A stretch of DNA of 54,918 nt from Parabacteroides sp. (GTDB lineage Bacteria; Bacteroidota; Bacteroidia; Bacteroidales; Tannerellaceae), in the NCBI GenBank assembly GCA_017937385.1, contig JAGBDR010000053.1, positions 1 through 54,918 of the forward strand, read 5' to 3'. The notes beneath the pieces are model-generated. The model did not search any database, was not told the origin of the DNA, and worked only from the letters and a program-made list of their open reading frames with translations. The number at the start of each line of letters is the position of its first letter. Position 1 is the first letter of the stretch. The translations under genes were made by a program, and so were the position numbers. Of the stretch, positions 25,810 to 35,991 are shown in pieces.

Positions 25810-28038
25810 TCAATAGACTACATAGGGTTCCCCCTCCACTTTCAACTCACCGAAACAACCTTCCGAGCGATAGGGCTGTCCGCCTCCAATATAGAGTTCG
25901 ACTTTGCCTTCATGCTGGACCAGATTACCCCGGTTGTCGACCAGCGCCAACTCTTCCGGAGAAAGCGTAAAGGTGACGGTCCGGCTTTCTCCCTTGTTCA
26001 AGTGAATCCGCTCGAAGCCTTTCAAAGCACGTAGCGGGACCCGTGTGTTTCCATTCTGCGGATGGGTAACATAAAGCTGGACCACCTCATCGCCATCCTG
26101 TTTTCCGGTATTGGTCACTGTAGTGGTCAGCCGGATGCTTTCACCGGTCTTGGCTACCGGATCGACCGACAAAGGCTGATAGGAGAAGGTCGTATAGCTC
26201 AAACCGTAACCGAAAGGATAGCGGACATCCCCTTTGAAATAGCGGTAGGTACGGTTTGCCATCGAATAATCCTCGAAGTCCGGAAGGTCTTCATCGTTCA
26301 TATAGGTGGTCAAAGGCATACGGCCGGACGGATTGTAATCGCCGAACAGGATGTCCGTGATGGCATCGCCCGCCGCCTGTCCGCCGTACCAAGCCTGCAA
26401 GATGGCATCCGCATTCCGGCTCTCCCAGTCGAAACTCATCACGGAACCGGACATATTGACCACAATTAACGGACGGCCCGTCTTCTTCAGCTCCTTCATC
26501 AGTTCGGTCTGGACGGCCGGCAACTTCATCGTCGTCCGGTCGCCGCTGGCAAACCCGCTAAAACCATCAGCACCGGCATCACCGGCTTCCCCTTCATAGT
26601 CGGCACTGATACCGCTCACAAAAATAATCACATCCGCTTTCTTCGCCCGGGCTGCGACCTGTGCGAAAGAGGGAGCCCCCTCTAACTTGCGGACAATCCC
26701 GACACCGGTCAGCGTATCGATTGCAATCGTATTGCCGAACCGTCTTTGCAGGCTCTTGTAGGGAGTGACGATCTCGCTTGGGACACCGAAATAGTTGGCC
26801 AACAGCGTCGTTTCATTGTTCATGTTAGGGCCGATCAAGGCGATCCGTTTGATCTTGGAGGCATTCAGCGGAAGCAGATTCTTGTTGTTCTTCAATAAAA
26901 CCATCGACTTCTGCGCCATCTCATAGGCATGCTTTTTATGCGCATCACACTCGAGGACCTCCCGCCCGATCGAGGCATAAGGCACACGGTCTTGCGGATC
27001 GTACATACCCAATTTGAACTGGATTGCAAACAGGCGGGCAAGCGAAACGTTGATCTCCTTTTCCGAGATAATCCCCCGCTCGACACCCTGTTTCAACTTC
27101 TGGTACAAGTTGCCACACTCCAAGTCCGTCCCTTTCAAGACGGCATCGGCCACCGCTTCCGTGTCATTGCTATGCGTCTTGTGGTGGTGGGCAAAATCAC
27201 TTACCGCCCAACAATCGGAGGTGACATACCCGTCGAACTTCCACTGGTTGCGCAGAATGTCCTGCAACAACTCATTATGCCCGCAACAAGGTTGCCCCTC
27301 CAGCCGGTTATAGGCGCACATCACGCCATGCACTTTCGCCTTCACCACCAGCTCGCGGAAAGCGGGCAGATAGGTATCCCACAAATCATAGGCCGAAGTC
27401 CGGGCATCAAAATAGTGGCGATTGCCCTCCGGACCGCTATGAACGGCATAATGTTTCGCACAAGCCACCGCCTTCAGATAAACCGGATCATTTCCTTCCA
27501 GACCACGCACAATCGCCGCGCCCATTTTGGAGGTCAGATAAGGGTCTTCCCCATACGTCTCCTGCCCGCGCCCCCAACGCGGATCACGGAAGATATTGAC
27601 ATTGGGCGTCCAGTAGGTCAATCCCCGGTAACGGCCGATCCCTGTTTTACCTGATTTCAAATCCTCGTTGAAAAGGGCACGTCCTTCCGTAGCGGTCATA
27701 TCGCCCATCCGCTGCATGGCCTCCGTGTCGAAGGTCGCCGCCATAGCGATCGCCTGTGGGAAGACCGTCACCTTCTCCTGGGTACGCGCCACGCCGTGGA
27801 GCGCTTCGTTCCACCAGTTATACGCCGGTATTCCCAACCGGGGAACCGCCGGGGCGGCATGTTTCATCAACTCCACCTTTTCGTCCAGCGTCAGCCGGGA
27901 AATGATATCCTGTACCCGCACTTCCAACGGCAGATCCGGGTTACGAAACGGATAATCGTCCGTCTGGGCCATTAATCCGGAAAAAGGAATAATCGCCAAC
28001 CATACAAAAGTTCTCAGTCTGTTTCTTTTGAAATTCAT
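25810..28038 (-). CDS. GH3 beta-glycosidase (beta-xylosidase type)
   Basis: This roughly 742-residue secreted enzyme has a signal peptide (MNFKRNRLRTFVWLAII) and the three GH3 domains. The barrel contains YNWWNEALHGVA, DPRWGRGQETYGEDP and AKHYAVHSGPE, with the Asp nucleophile in GYVTSDCWAV near residue 272. Then come the alpha/beta sandwich (MVLLKNNKNLLPL) and an FnIII-like end (VVQLYVTHPQNG, ALKGFERIHL). The EALHGVA pattern is typical of xylan beta-xylosidases. It is the last gene of the PUL and is followed by the large palindrome. A start 4 codons earlier (28050) is equally open. Confidence 0.9.
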   Translation of the reverse strand: MNFKRNRLRTFVWLAIIPFSGLMAQTDDYPFRNPDLPLEVRVQDIISRLTLDEKVELMKHAAPAVPRLGIPAYNWWNEALHGVARTQEKVTVFPQAIAMAATFDTEAMQRMGDMTATEGRALFNEDLKSGKTGIGRYRGLTYWTPNVNIFRDPRWGRGQETYGEDPYLTSKMGAAIVRGLEGNDPVYLKAVACAKHYAVHSGPEGNRHYFDARTSAYDLWDTYLPAFRELVVKAKVHGVMCAYNRLEGQPCCGHNELLQDILRNQWKFDGYVTSDCWAVSDFAHHHKTHSNDTEAVADAVLKGTDLECGNLYQKLKQGVERGIISEKEINVSLARLFAIQFKLGMYDPQDRVPYASIGREVLECDAHKKHAYEMAQKSMVLLKNNKNLLPLNASKIKRIALIGPNMNNETTLLANYFGVPSEIVTPYKSLQRRFGNTIAIDTLTGVGIVRKLEGAPSFAQVAARAKKADVIIFVSGISADYEGEAGDAGADGFSGFASGDRTTMKLPAVQTELMKELKKTGRPLIVVNMSGSVMSFDWESRNADAILQAWYGGQAAGDAITDILFGDYNPSGRMPLTTYMNDEDLPDFEDYSMANRTYRYFKGDVRYPFGYGLSYTTFSYQPLSVDPVAKTGESIRLTTTVTNTGKQDGDEVVQLYVTHPQNGNTRVPLRALKGFERIHLNKGESRTVTFTLSPEELALVDNRGNLVQHEGKVELYIGGGQPYRSEGCFGELKVEGEPYVVY

Positions 28039-28060
28039 CTTATCATTCAATTTATTTGAT

Positions 28061-29797
28061 TTAACGACATTCTTTTATTTGGAAAGTCTGCGTGATCCCG
28101 TTTTCGTTATAGGTATCGATCGTGAAGTAGTAATCGACCCCACTGTTCAGGCTTCCGATTTCCAAGGTGTTTTCTCCCATCACCTGAAAATTGTTATACA
28201 ATTTGTCCCCGGCGATCCCGTAGCGGACAATATACCCCTGGGCATCCGGCACAGCCTCCCAAGCCAGGCGGGCTTTGCAGGGATCCGCCTCATCCCGCTC
28301 TACCATGAAATCATTCACAGCCCCCGGCTTGCTCCCCAGTCCGTTTCCAAAGACCCTCAGATCCCGCAGGGAAAGGTTTTCTGACACCGTATATGCCTGG
28401 TTCTGCAACTTGATGTACCGGGCCTTAAACGGTTCCTCAAATTCAATATAATCATGAGGCGTATCGGTCTTCTTCGTACTGTAGTCCACCACCAAAGACC
28501 AGTTTTCACCATCCGCCGAAGCGTAGATCGAATAGCTCTGGTACACACCGGGGACCACCCCTTTCTGACTGGCTCCGTATTCATCAAAATTTACCTGAAT
28601 GGCCTGGATGGACGAAAGCCGCTGCAAATCGACCTGCAACCATTCCGTATCCCGGTTCGACCGGGCGACCCAAGCCGTACGGGCATCCTCATCCACTGCA
28701 TTTTCTACCGGATAGCCATCCAGTGAAGAAGAGGCGGTCACCTTTTTCCCATACGAAAGCAGCATCCAGCCGGGTTGGTATTCACCTGCCATCTGTTCTT
28801 TTCCGCCGGGCAGGAACATCGGGTAATCGCCTAAATAGGTGTTCGTAAACAGATACCCGTCCTTGTCAAAACCGGACGGATAGAAAGAGACCCGGCGTTC
28901 AAACATGTGGCGGACGGAAATCGAATTGGTCGCCGCTTTCCAATAGTTTTCACTACCGGCCGTAAAGATGCAGCCATGTCCCGCCCCGCCGATAAATCCG
29001 GTCGGCTTATAGGAAACGGGGCTGTTTTCCATATAGGTAAAAGGACCGACGGGAGAAGTGCCGACATACACGCCATCGGCATACGACTTCCACTCCGTTC
29101 CGGGAGCGGCATATTGCAAATAATACTTTCCCTGGTGGGCGGTCATCCAAGATCCTTCGATGTAAGGGCGACGAGACAGTTCGTTCAGCTCCCCGGTCCG
29201 TTCCCATCCATGAATTTCCTTTTCGCTATTGAAGCAAGCGATGACCTCCGTCTTCGCTTCCAACGTGTTCAAGTCCAGTACCTGCGCATAAATCGGATCT
29301 TGAGGCGAACAACCGTAATACATATACAGGTTGTCTCCCTCGACATAGAAAGCCGGATCCCAATAAGACCAGATTTCTTTCACCGCTTCCCATTCCCCCT
29401 TTTCCGGGGCAGCGGAACGGTACAACATCCCTTTGCCGTGTGTGGACCCGACATAATACAGATAGCCGCCATGGACGAAAAGCCCTGGCGCATAATCCTC
29501 GATCGGTAATACGGAATCGGTTATCAACACATGTTTCCAATCCCGAAAATCGTCTAAATACCAATATCCGGACGATTTGGAAGCAAACAAATAATAGGTA
29601 TCCTTAAACGACACGACAACCGGATCGGCCGCCTCCCGAATTCCTTCTCCCCCTTCGATCACCATGAATCGGTAATCGAGGTTAACAGGATTACAAAAAG
29701 TTTTCGGCGAACGGGCAATCTTCGCCTGAATGGAAAAAGAATCCTGGCACCCCACCAACGCAGGAATAGCCAATAAAGTCAGCAATAAAGTTTTCAT
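28061..29797 (-). CDS. GH43 lipoprotein with F5/8C and FnIII-like domains
   Basis: This 578-residue protein has a lipoprotein signal (LLTLLAIPALVGC). The five-bladed GH43 propeller supplies the catalytic acids: Asp in REAADPVVV, Asp in SYWDPAFYV and Glu in YIEGSWMTA. Residues about 345-480 form an F5/8 type C (CBM32-like) domain (VTASSSLDGYPVENAVDEDA, then TEWLQVDL and FKARYIKLQ), and the end is FnIII-like (ARLAWEAVPDAQGYIVRYG). It probably removes xylose or arabinose residues at the cell surface. It starts 36 bp after the stop of the preceding lipoprotein gene and lies 22 bp before the GH3 gene in the same operon. Confidence 0.88.
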   Translation of the reverse strand: MKTLLLTLLAIPALVGCQDSFSIQAKIARSPKTFCNPVNLDYRFMVIEGGEGIREAADPVVVSFKDTYYLFASKSSGYWYLDDFRDWKHVLITDSVLPIEDYAPGLFVHGGYLYYVGSTHGKGMLYRSAAPEKGEWEAVKEIWSYWDPAFYVEGDNLYMYYGCSPQDPIYAQVLDLNTLEAKTEVIACFNSEKEIHGWERTGELNELSRRPYIEGSWMTAHQGKYYLQYAAPGTEWKSYADGVYVGTSPVGPFTYMENSPVSYKPTGFIGGAGHGCIFTAGSENYWKAATNSISVRHMFERRVSFYPSGFDKDGYLFTNTYLGDYPMFLPGGKEQMAGEYQPGWMLLSYGKKVTASSSLDGYPVENAVDEDARTAWVARSNRDTEWLQVDLQRLSSIQAIQVNFDEYGASQKGVVPGVYQSYSIYASADGENWSLVVDYSTKKTDTPHDYIEFEEPFKARYIKLQNQAYTVSENLSLRDLRVFGNGLGSKPGAVNDFMVERDEADPCKARLAWEAVPDAQGYIVRYGIAGDKLYNNFQVMGENTLEIGSLNSGVDYYFTIDTYNENGITQTFQIKECR

Positions 29798-29833
29798 GTT
29801 TATTGTGTTTACAAAATGATTTTATTTCGTCTT

Positions 29834-32101
29834 TCACCTCCTCTTCGACAAATTGAATGACTCACGGACCTGTCCGTCCTCCAGGCGATGCAGCACCCAA
29901 CCGTTGCCGTCCGCCAAGGCTTCCAATCGCCAGTCGTAGGCCGGATTCCGGAGCATCTTTCGGATGGAGCGAGGGAAAGCGTCGGCTGCACGGGCGTCCT
30001 CCCAGGTACGGATGGCTTGGAAGATACGGTCCTTTTGCGGACAGCTTTCGACATCCTTTTGATTGACCTGCAAGTTATAGGTAGCACCATAACCAACGGA
30101 AATCGCTTCGACATGTTCATATTGTTCAACCGTAGAAGTGTCTTTGATAGCAAAGTTACCACCGAACGAGACGGGGTAGTAATTGGAGTAAGTCACATCC
30201 CGCAGGTCTTTCCCTTGACTCGTCGCGCTTCCCCATTCGCGGGTATCGATGTCGTACAAGTTACGTCCGCCCCCAACATTCCACACGCTCTGATAATGCC
30301 AGGAACCTTCCGACAAGGTCGCACCGGAAAAGCGGATATAAGGAACCCCTATCTCCTTCGCCCGTTCGAACATCCGGCGGAAGAAGCGTTTCGTCGAATA
30401 ATAGCCATGTCCGTTGTTAAACAAGAACTCCTGTCCATCGAAGTCATAATAGGCAAGGTTGTTGATTTTACAAACATCTGCATAATATTCTGCGATCTTG
30501 TCTTGAAGCGCCAAGTTCGGAATGATACCGTCATAGCCATAATTTACCGTTACCTGTAACTTATAAACCGTTTCGTTTTTAGCATGAGCGGACGGAGTCG
30601 TTCCCCAATAGCCTCGCTTCACATTCAACAAGGTATAAGGAGCCGTATCGGTAACTCCCTTATAATGGATCAGCTCTTTCCCGATCTTGACCATGTTCAG
30701 GTTCTCGCAATGTCCTTCCCAACTGGCTATCTCCTCCAGATATTTCGGATCGTCTACGGTAATCACGGTATCGGTCGCCGACAAGTCGTTCATCAGGATA
30801 CGCTTCTGTTGGAAACAAAGACTATCGCTCGGCACAGGACTTGCGTCCAACGTGCCCGGAGCCAATGAGTTGGTGATACACACACGTCCCAACAACAGCC
30901 CTTTTTCGTTTGCCAACACGCCAAACTCCTTGTGCGACTTGTTTCCGTCCTGAAAACGGAACGGCTTCTTTGCAAAGTCTTTCCCATCCAAATAGCCCTC
31001 GTTTCCCCGATCGGGGCGCAAGAATCCTTGGTCATAGGCGTGTATGGTCTTGAAGCCCAAACGAGAAGCGTATGAAATGATGCTATCATACTGGTTACCG
31101 CTTGTCATCAAATCAGGCACGTAGGCGGCCGGATCTTTGATCCACTTGCCGTCGACCGTCGGATAGGGCAAGCCCTCCGACAAGACAACATTCTGAATGA
31201 CATCCAGCAACGCCGTGCTGTCCGGACTGCCCCACAGAGCGATCGAGGAACCGATGAAATCGACTCCCGGCACCGGCTCCGTCTCTATATGGTTCGGCGT
31301 ATTGGCCGCCATGTTAGGGATCAACGAATAATAGACCTCTTTTGACTTCCGCCGGTCACGGGAATGGTAGTTCAGATAGATCCGCCCCTGTTCATCGACC
31401 AAGGCGGCATTGCCGTACATGATGCGGTAATAGGGTTCCTTGTTGGCGTAGAACGCCACGTCGCTGACACCATCTCCGCCAAGCGTAAAGATCTGCCCTT
31501 CATGCAAATGGTCGGGCAAGGGATATTGCTTGGCATCGGGCGTATGGATAATGTATTGGAACGGAGCGGCATCCCCTTCGACATCCGCCGTACCTCCCAA
31601 CGTATTGTCGTCTAACGCCAACACCCCGATACTGTAATTGACGAGATCGCTGGTGTCGCGTGCCACCCCGATGATTTCACCCAACAGGTTGGTGATGTTC
31701 GTGTGATAATCTCCCCACTGTACGCAATCCACACCGTTTCGCGGTTCGAGACTTTTCAACGTCAGCTTCAGATATTTGTCATGAGGGTCCAGCACAATCT
31801 CCGCAACCGAACCGTTCGGATAGCCGAGTGTCAGCACCCGGTTCTTCTTGTCATACGCCGCCTGTTGCGGGTAATGATACTGTTTCTTTCCGCTCTCATA
31901 CAAGGACAACACCGGAGAAGGCTTGTCTTCCGGGCTGAACTCACGTGCCGGAGAGACGGTGATGTTTTTCAGACTGGTGATATATCCGTTCCGGTCGATC
32001 TCGACACTCAGGTAATCCGTCCGGAAATTCCAGGAACGGTCTGCCGTACATCCCCAGACCGCCAAAAGCGTGACCAGGCACGCGATCCATTTCTTTTTCA
32101 T
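29834..32101 (-). CDS. Lipoprotein of unknown function, possible glycoside hydrolase
   Basis: I do not recognise the family. The roughly 755-residue protein has a lipoprotein signal (MKKKWIACLVTLLAVWGC) and an N-terminal beta-rich part (YLSVEIDRNGYITSLKNITV, as in mutarotase-like sandwiches). A barrel-like part has FKTIHAYDQGF, then an inserted beta-domain (ATDTVITVDDP, LLNVKRGYWGT), then LAYYDFDGQEF, VPYIRFSGATLSEGSW and EAISVGYGATYNL. The strand-end acids in YDFDGQE and LSEGSW are candidate catalytic residues. Position between glycosidase genes supports a carbohydrate-active role. A start 6 codons earlier (MIRTTY, 32119) would overlap the previous stop by ATGA and may be used for coupled translation. 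Confidence 0.65.
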   Translation of the reverse strand: MKKKWIACLVTLLAVWGCTADRSWNFRTDYLSVEIDRNGYITSLKNITVSPAREFSPEDKPSPVLSLYESGKKQYHYPQQAAYDKKNRVLTLGYPNGSVAEIVLDPHDKYLKLTLKSLEPRNGVDCVQWGDYHTNITNLLGEIIGVARDTSDLVNYSIGVLALDDNTLGGTADVEGDAAPFQYIIHTPDAKQYPLPDHLHEGQIFTLGGDGVSDVAFYANKEPYYRIMYGNAALVDEQGRIYLNYHSRDRRKSKEVYYSLIPNMAANTPNHIETEPVPGVDFIGSSIALWGSPDSTALLDVIQNVVLSEGLPYPTVDGKWIKDPAAYVPDLMTSGNQYDSIISYASRLGFKTIHAYDQGFLRPDRGNEGYLDGKDFAKKPFRFQDGNKSHKEFGVLANEKGLLLGRVCITNSLAPGTLDASPVPSDSLCFQQKRILMNDLSATDTVITVDDPKYLEEIASWEGHCENLNMVKIGKELIHYKGVTDTAPYTLLNVKRGYWGTTPSAHAKNETVYKLQVTVNYGYDGIIPNLALQDKIAEYYADVCKINNLAYYDFDGQEFLFNNGHGYYSTKRFFRRMFERAKEIGVPYIRFSGATLSEGSWHYQSVWNVGGGRNLYDIDTREWGSATSQGKDLRDVTYSNYYPVSFGGNFAIKDTSTVEQYEHVEAISVGYGATYNLQVNQKDVESCPQKDRIFQAIRTWEDARAADAFPRSIRKMLRNPAYDWRLEALADGNGWVLHRLEDGQVRESFNLSKRR

Positions 32102-32115
32102 ATATGTTGTTCGTA

Positions 32116-34350
32116 TCATACTCTTTCCAATTTATACAAAACCGTTTTACCGGCTTTCACCGTTACTTTTCTGTTCCATTTCAAAAAGGCATTGTCGCCC
32201 AAGGGAGAAGAGGCGCTTTCTTTGTCTTCCGCCAGAATCGTGACCGTGGCGTCATAGGCGGTCGGGTTCGTGATCTGCAAAACCATCCGCTTTTTATCCT
32301 GCTTGACGATTCGAGCCCGGACATGATCGAATACAAACAGGGTATTCCGGTCGGTCCGGACATAAATGCCCGGTATCTCCAAAGCCATCAGAGCGCCGTT
32401 CGTCTCGTTCCAGCCGGTCTTGCCTCCGTCTCCCCGGCTACCCCGGCTGTCAGCATCGCAATAGGTCAGACGTTCCGTGATTTTACCGTTAGGCTGGATG
32501 CCCTCGGCATGGGCATGGATGATATCGCGCAACAAATCGGCATATACCGTATCGCCCGTTGCCCGATAGAGTTTGAAAAGCGCATCCCCCGACTGCGTGC
32601 AGAATCCGGGAGCCCCATGCTTGTTTTGCGTACTGGCCCATACCGCACCGGTCAGATTCGCCCCCAACCGGGCAAGCGGTGTTTCTTCCGGCAGTCGATA
32701 CGGGAAAGAGACCGTCCAGGTTGCGCATAAATGGGCAAGGTCGGCAGACCGTTGCAGATACGACTTGTCGCCCGTCACCTCATATAAGGTCATCAGCGAG
32801 GTCATGAAAGCCGCGGCGGTCTCCGAATCCGCATTCTGCAAAATATCCCCGCAACCACCGGAGGTAAAACCGAGCAAGGCAAAACTACGATAATAATAGT
32901 CTGCCGCTTTACGGGCAATTTCCAAATAAGCCGGTTCCTCAAAATAGACAGAAGCCAGAGCAAGCCCGCCTGCCGCCATGATCCCGCTTGTCGTATTATA
33001 GACGGCTATTTCTCCGGTCTCTACCTGTATATAATTGCCCCATGTCCCATACTTTTCCCAAGTCGAAACAAAGGCATCCGCCAATTTCCGGACCTTTTCT
33101 TCCCAACCGGACGAGATTGCATCAGTCCGCCCCTGCTCTTTCAGCAGGTTGAACTGCTTAACCATCCAATAAAGGAGATCCGCGTTTTTACGGACCAGGC
33201 CGATACCCGGATTCAAGGCCGAGGCATCCCGATACACGACTTTGCCGTCCGCTCCAAGCACGTCATAATAAAAACCGCTTTTCCCCTGTCCGTTGAGAAG
33301 AGCAAAATCAAATGTGTTTCTGACTTTACGCAGATGTCCGGTATCGCCTAATGCCAACATCGGGAAGGTATTCATCAAACCACCAATCCATCCGTATGAC
33401 ATCCAGTCTGCATTCTCCGGACAATAAAAGCCGGTTTCATCCTTTTCATAATAACGTTCATCGATGTTTCGCACCATACGGGTAAACACTTCGCTCATCG
33501 GCATCAGATTGCGGACCTCACCTCCCGCCACATACCCTTTCCGAAGTTGCATGAAACGGGCCAGCAATTGCGGGACATCCCGGCAAGGGAAATCGATTTT
33601 CTTCACTCTCAACACAATCCGGTCTCCCGGTTTAACCGAAATTCCCCGGTCCGGGCTCTTGCTGAAACCGATAAACTCTGGTTTTCGTGAACGGACCCCC
33701 GGAGCGCTGATAACGAAAGAGGCCCCTTTCCGATCCGGTGTCTCCGCTACGATCAGTCCATGGTCCAACACGCTGCCGCCCCACTCTATTCCCTGCTCAG
33801 TCAACAAGACGGAACCGCTCCCTTTCCTACGGTCCAACCAGACAATAGCCGGCGTAGCCGTGTTGCACACGCTCAACTCCAGCAACGAAGGAGCACCAAA
33901 CTCCGGCGAAAGTTGCGGAATCGGATTGGAGGTCAAAGCAAGGTCCGGCCGATAATAGTCGCTCTTGTCTAATCCGGTCGCATATTCCCGGTTGACAATG
34001 CGCTGCCGGTTCCCGTTGTAGACCGCGGCCGGAATCATCACATAATTGTCGCTGCTCCAATCCGGTTCGTCGAACGCCACCGCTACCCCGGCATTCTCCA
34101 TCCCCTGCCGGGCCGTGAAAGTAAAGGTATAGGAACTACCGCCAGCCAACTTCTCCTCTTTCGTCTCGACCGTCCAAGAAGCCGAATCCGAGAGAACCGG
34201 CCGACAAGTTTCCAACTGTGCTTCCCGGTAGCCACACTCCAATAAACGAAAAGCAGGTTCTCCGGGAAACACCTGCGGCAACCAACTTTGTGCCTGTGAC
34301 ATTCCGGCCGACAGACACAAAGCGATTATCAGTGAGATTCTGTAATTCAT
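32116..34350 (-). CDS. Secreted protein, six-hairpin glycosidase-like
   Basis: This 744-residue protein has a signal peptide (MNYRISLIIALCLSAGMSQA), about 270 residues of beta-sandwich (SYTFTFTARQGMENAGVAVA, IVWLDRRKGSGSVLLTEQG), then an alpha-helical region with repeated aromatic-Gly turns (MSYGWIGGLMNTFPML, GKSGFYYDVLGADG, YGTWGNYIQVETG, LLGFTSGGCGDILQNAD). This pattern fits an (alpha/alpha)6 toroid, the fold of many unsaturated glucuronyl hydrolases and related glycosidases. A C-terminal beta-domain follows (ITNPTAYDATVTILAEDK). The exact family is not recognised. The gene is in the PUL operon and its stop overlaps the possible upstream start of the next lipoprotein gene. Confidence 0.7.
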   Translation of the reverse strand: MNYRISLIIALCLSAGMSQAQSWLPQVFPGEPAFRLLECGYREAQLETCRPVLSDSASWTVETKEEKLAGGSSYTFTFTARQGMENAGVAVAFDEPDWSSDNYVMIPAAVYNGNRQRIVNREYATGLDKSDYYRPDLALTSNPIPQLSPEFGAPSLLELSVCNTATPAIVWLDRRKGSGSVLLTEQGIEWGGSVLDHGLIVAETPDRKGASFVISAPGVRSRKPEFIGFSKSPDRGISVKPGDRIVLRVKKIDFPCRDVPQLLARFMQLRKGYVAGGEVRNLMPMSEVFTRMVRNIDERYYEKDETGFYCPENADWMSYGWIGGLMNTFPMLALGDTGHLRKVRNTFDFALLNGQGKSGFYYDVLGADGKVVYRDASALNPGIGLVRKNADLLYWMVKQFNLLKEQGRTDAISSGWEEKVRKLADAFVSTWEKYGTWGNYIQVETGEIAVYNTTSGIMAAGGLALASVYFEEPAYLEIARKAADYYYRSFALLGFTSGGCGDILQNADSETAAAFMTSLMTLYEVTGDKSYLQRSADLAHLCATWTVSFPYRLPEETPLARLGANLTGAVWASTQNKHGAPGFCTQSGDALFKLYRATGDTVYADLLRDIIHAHAEGIQPNGKITERLTYCDADSRGSRGDGGKTGWNETNGALMALEIPGIYVRTDRNTLFVFDHVRARIVKQDKKRMVLQITNPTAYDATVTILAEDKESASSPLGDNAFLKWNRKVTVKAGKTVLYKLERV

Positions 34351-34391
34351 CTTTAATCAGATACGCCTAATTTTTCTGTTTCAAACTTACC

Positions 34392-35975
34392 CTATTTTCC
34401 GTGGAACCGGAACCAATTGAAATCAGCGGCGCCATCCACTCCCTCCTCCGTCGTTGAGAAGTTGAAGAGCGCAAAGCGGTTGGCCGTCCAAGGCAGTCCC
34501 AAGTCCATTTTGAGCACATCGCCTATCGGGAAGAAATTTACTCCGTCGAGGCTGTAATAGAAACGGGCTGTAAAGTCCTTATCGGTCACACGCGCCCTGA
34601 TCCAAATCTTATCCTGCTGGAGATTCTCGACCGTCATCTCGATAATTTCCCCGTCATTACACATAACGACCTTCCGGTTTCCTCCCTCCTGTTGTACAGC
34701 TACATAAGCATACGGAAATTCAAAAACACCGAAACCGGCGACATTACCATTCTTCAGATGCGAGATGTCCAGTTCGACCGTCCCCTCCGAGTTGGGACCT
34801 TGTACCCGTTGCGTCAAGGTGTTCCGGGCCTCTTTCAGACTTGGAGCGACAGAGGCCTTGAGACGCATATAGCCGGGACGTTCCGTCAATGACCATTTGA
34901 GCGGATCGGGGTTATGGTTCCACTGCCATTGCAAACCCAACTTTTTCCCGTTAAATTCATCGGTTGTGGCAGGCGCCGTTATCTTATAGCTCTTGCCGAC
35001 ATTCGGTTTTTGATAGGTGATGGCATCCTTGCCGTCTACACCCGGAATCGGCCAGCCATCGACCCACTTCACCGGCAAGAGGTGCGGAACACGTCCGATC
35101 GGGCCTCTGTCTTGCATGATGATAAACCACCAGTCGCCATTTTTCAACTGGACCATACCGCCCTGATGCAAACCATTGGCCGGATAAGAGGTATCATCCT
35201 GTATAATCACCTTATGCTCGTATGGGCCGTAGATGTTCTTCGAACGGAGGCAAACCTGCCAACCTTCCGTTCCACCTGCGGGACAAGTAATGTAATACAT
35301 CCCGTTAATCTTGTACACGTGCGAACCTTCCATGCCGGCATTCTTCCCGGAGCCATGGCTATCGTCCACCCCCTTGTTCCAGATTTCGACCGGTTTCCCT
35401 TTCACCGAACGTGCATCGGCATTCAACTCCGTAACATAGAGTTTGCGTTGGCCATGTACGACATAGACTTTACCGTCATCATCAAAGAACAAGCCCGGAT
35501 CATAGAGATATTCGGGGAAGATCGTCCGTTTCCACGGTCCTTCCGGTTTCTCCGCCTCACAAACGGAAAAATGCCCCGTTTCCGTTCCCCAGCCGTAGGG
35601 CGTACAGAACGCGACATAGAATTTGCCGTTATGATAGCGGATGGAGTTTGCCCACGAACCGTTCAGATACAGATTTCCCCCTTTCATGTCGTAACGGGGA
35701 TCCTCCTCATACCGGTCGACTGCATATCCGACCATCTCCCAGTTCACCAAGTCTTTCGACTTGGCTATCGGGCAACCGGGCACATAGTGCATACTGGTGG
35801 ACACGAAATAGAATTCATCCCCTACCCGTATCACATCCGGATCGGGCCAGTCGCCCCACATGATCGGATTGGTAAACGTCCCGTCGCCATTATCCGGCGT
35901 CCATGCCTGTTGGGCCTCCATTGAAAGCACACTCATTCCGAACAGGCATCCTGTTAAAAAAGATCTTATTTTCAT
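34392..35975 (-). CDS. GH43 enzyme with C-terminal concanavalin-like domain
   Basis: This 527-residue secreted protein has a signal peptide (MKIRSFLTGCLFGMSVLSMEA). The propeller starts with YTNPIMWGDWPDPDV-type sequence, with the base Asp near residue 45, the middle Asp in YLYDPGLFFDDDG and the acid Glu in GMEGSHVYK near residue 215. Residues about 330-525 form a beta-sandwich of the beta-xylosidase C-terminal type (DEFNGKKLGLQWQWNHNPDP, then WTANRFALFNFS). This two-domain layout is typical of GH43 beta-xylosidase/arabinofuranosidase subfamilies. It follows the DUF5054 gene by 16 bp. Confidence 0.92.
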   Translation of the reverse strand: MKIRSFLTGCLFGMSVLSMEAQQAWTPDNGDGTFTNPIMWGDWPDPDVIRVGDEFYFVSTSMHYVPGCPIAKSKDLVNWEMVGYAVDRYEEDPRYDMKGGNLYLNGSWANSIRYHNGKFYVAFCTPYGWGTETGHFSVCEAEKPEGPWKRTIFPEYLYDPGLFFDDDGKVYVVHGQRKLYVTELNADARSVKGKPVEIWNKGVDDSHGSGKNAGMEGSHVYKINGMYYITCPAGGTEGWQVCLRSKNIYGPYEHKVIIQDDTSYPANGLHQGGMVQLKNGDWWFIIMQDRGPIGRVPHLLPVKWVDGWPIPGVDGKDAITYQKPNVGKSYKITAPATTDEFNGKKLGLQWQWNHNPDPLKWSLTERPGYMRLKASVAPSLKEARNTLTQRVQGPNSEGTVELDISHLKNGNVAGFGVFEFPYAYVAVQQEGGNRKVVMCNDGEIIEMTVENLQQDKIWIRARVTDKDFTARFYYSLDGVNFFPIGDVLKMDLGLPWTANRFALFNFSTTEEGVDGAADFNWFRFHGK

Positions 35976-35991
35976 GCTTACTAACTATTTT

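Noticed and set aside
34914-35924. Plus-strand open frame opposite the GH43 gene
   Set aside because: It has no recognisable domain, while the minus strand has a complete GH43 with catalytic acids.
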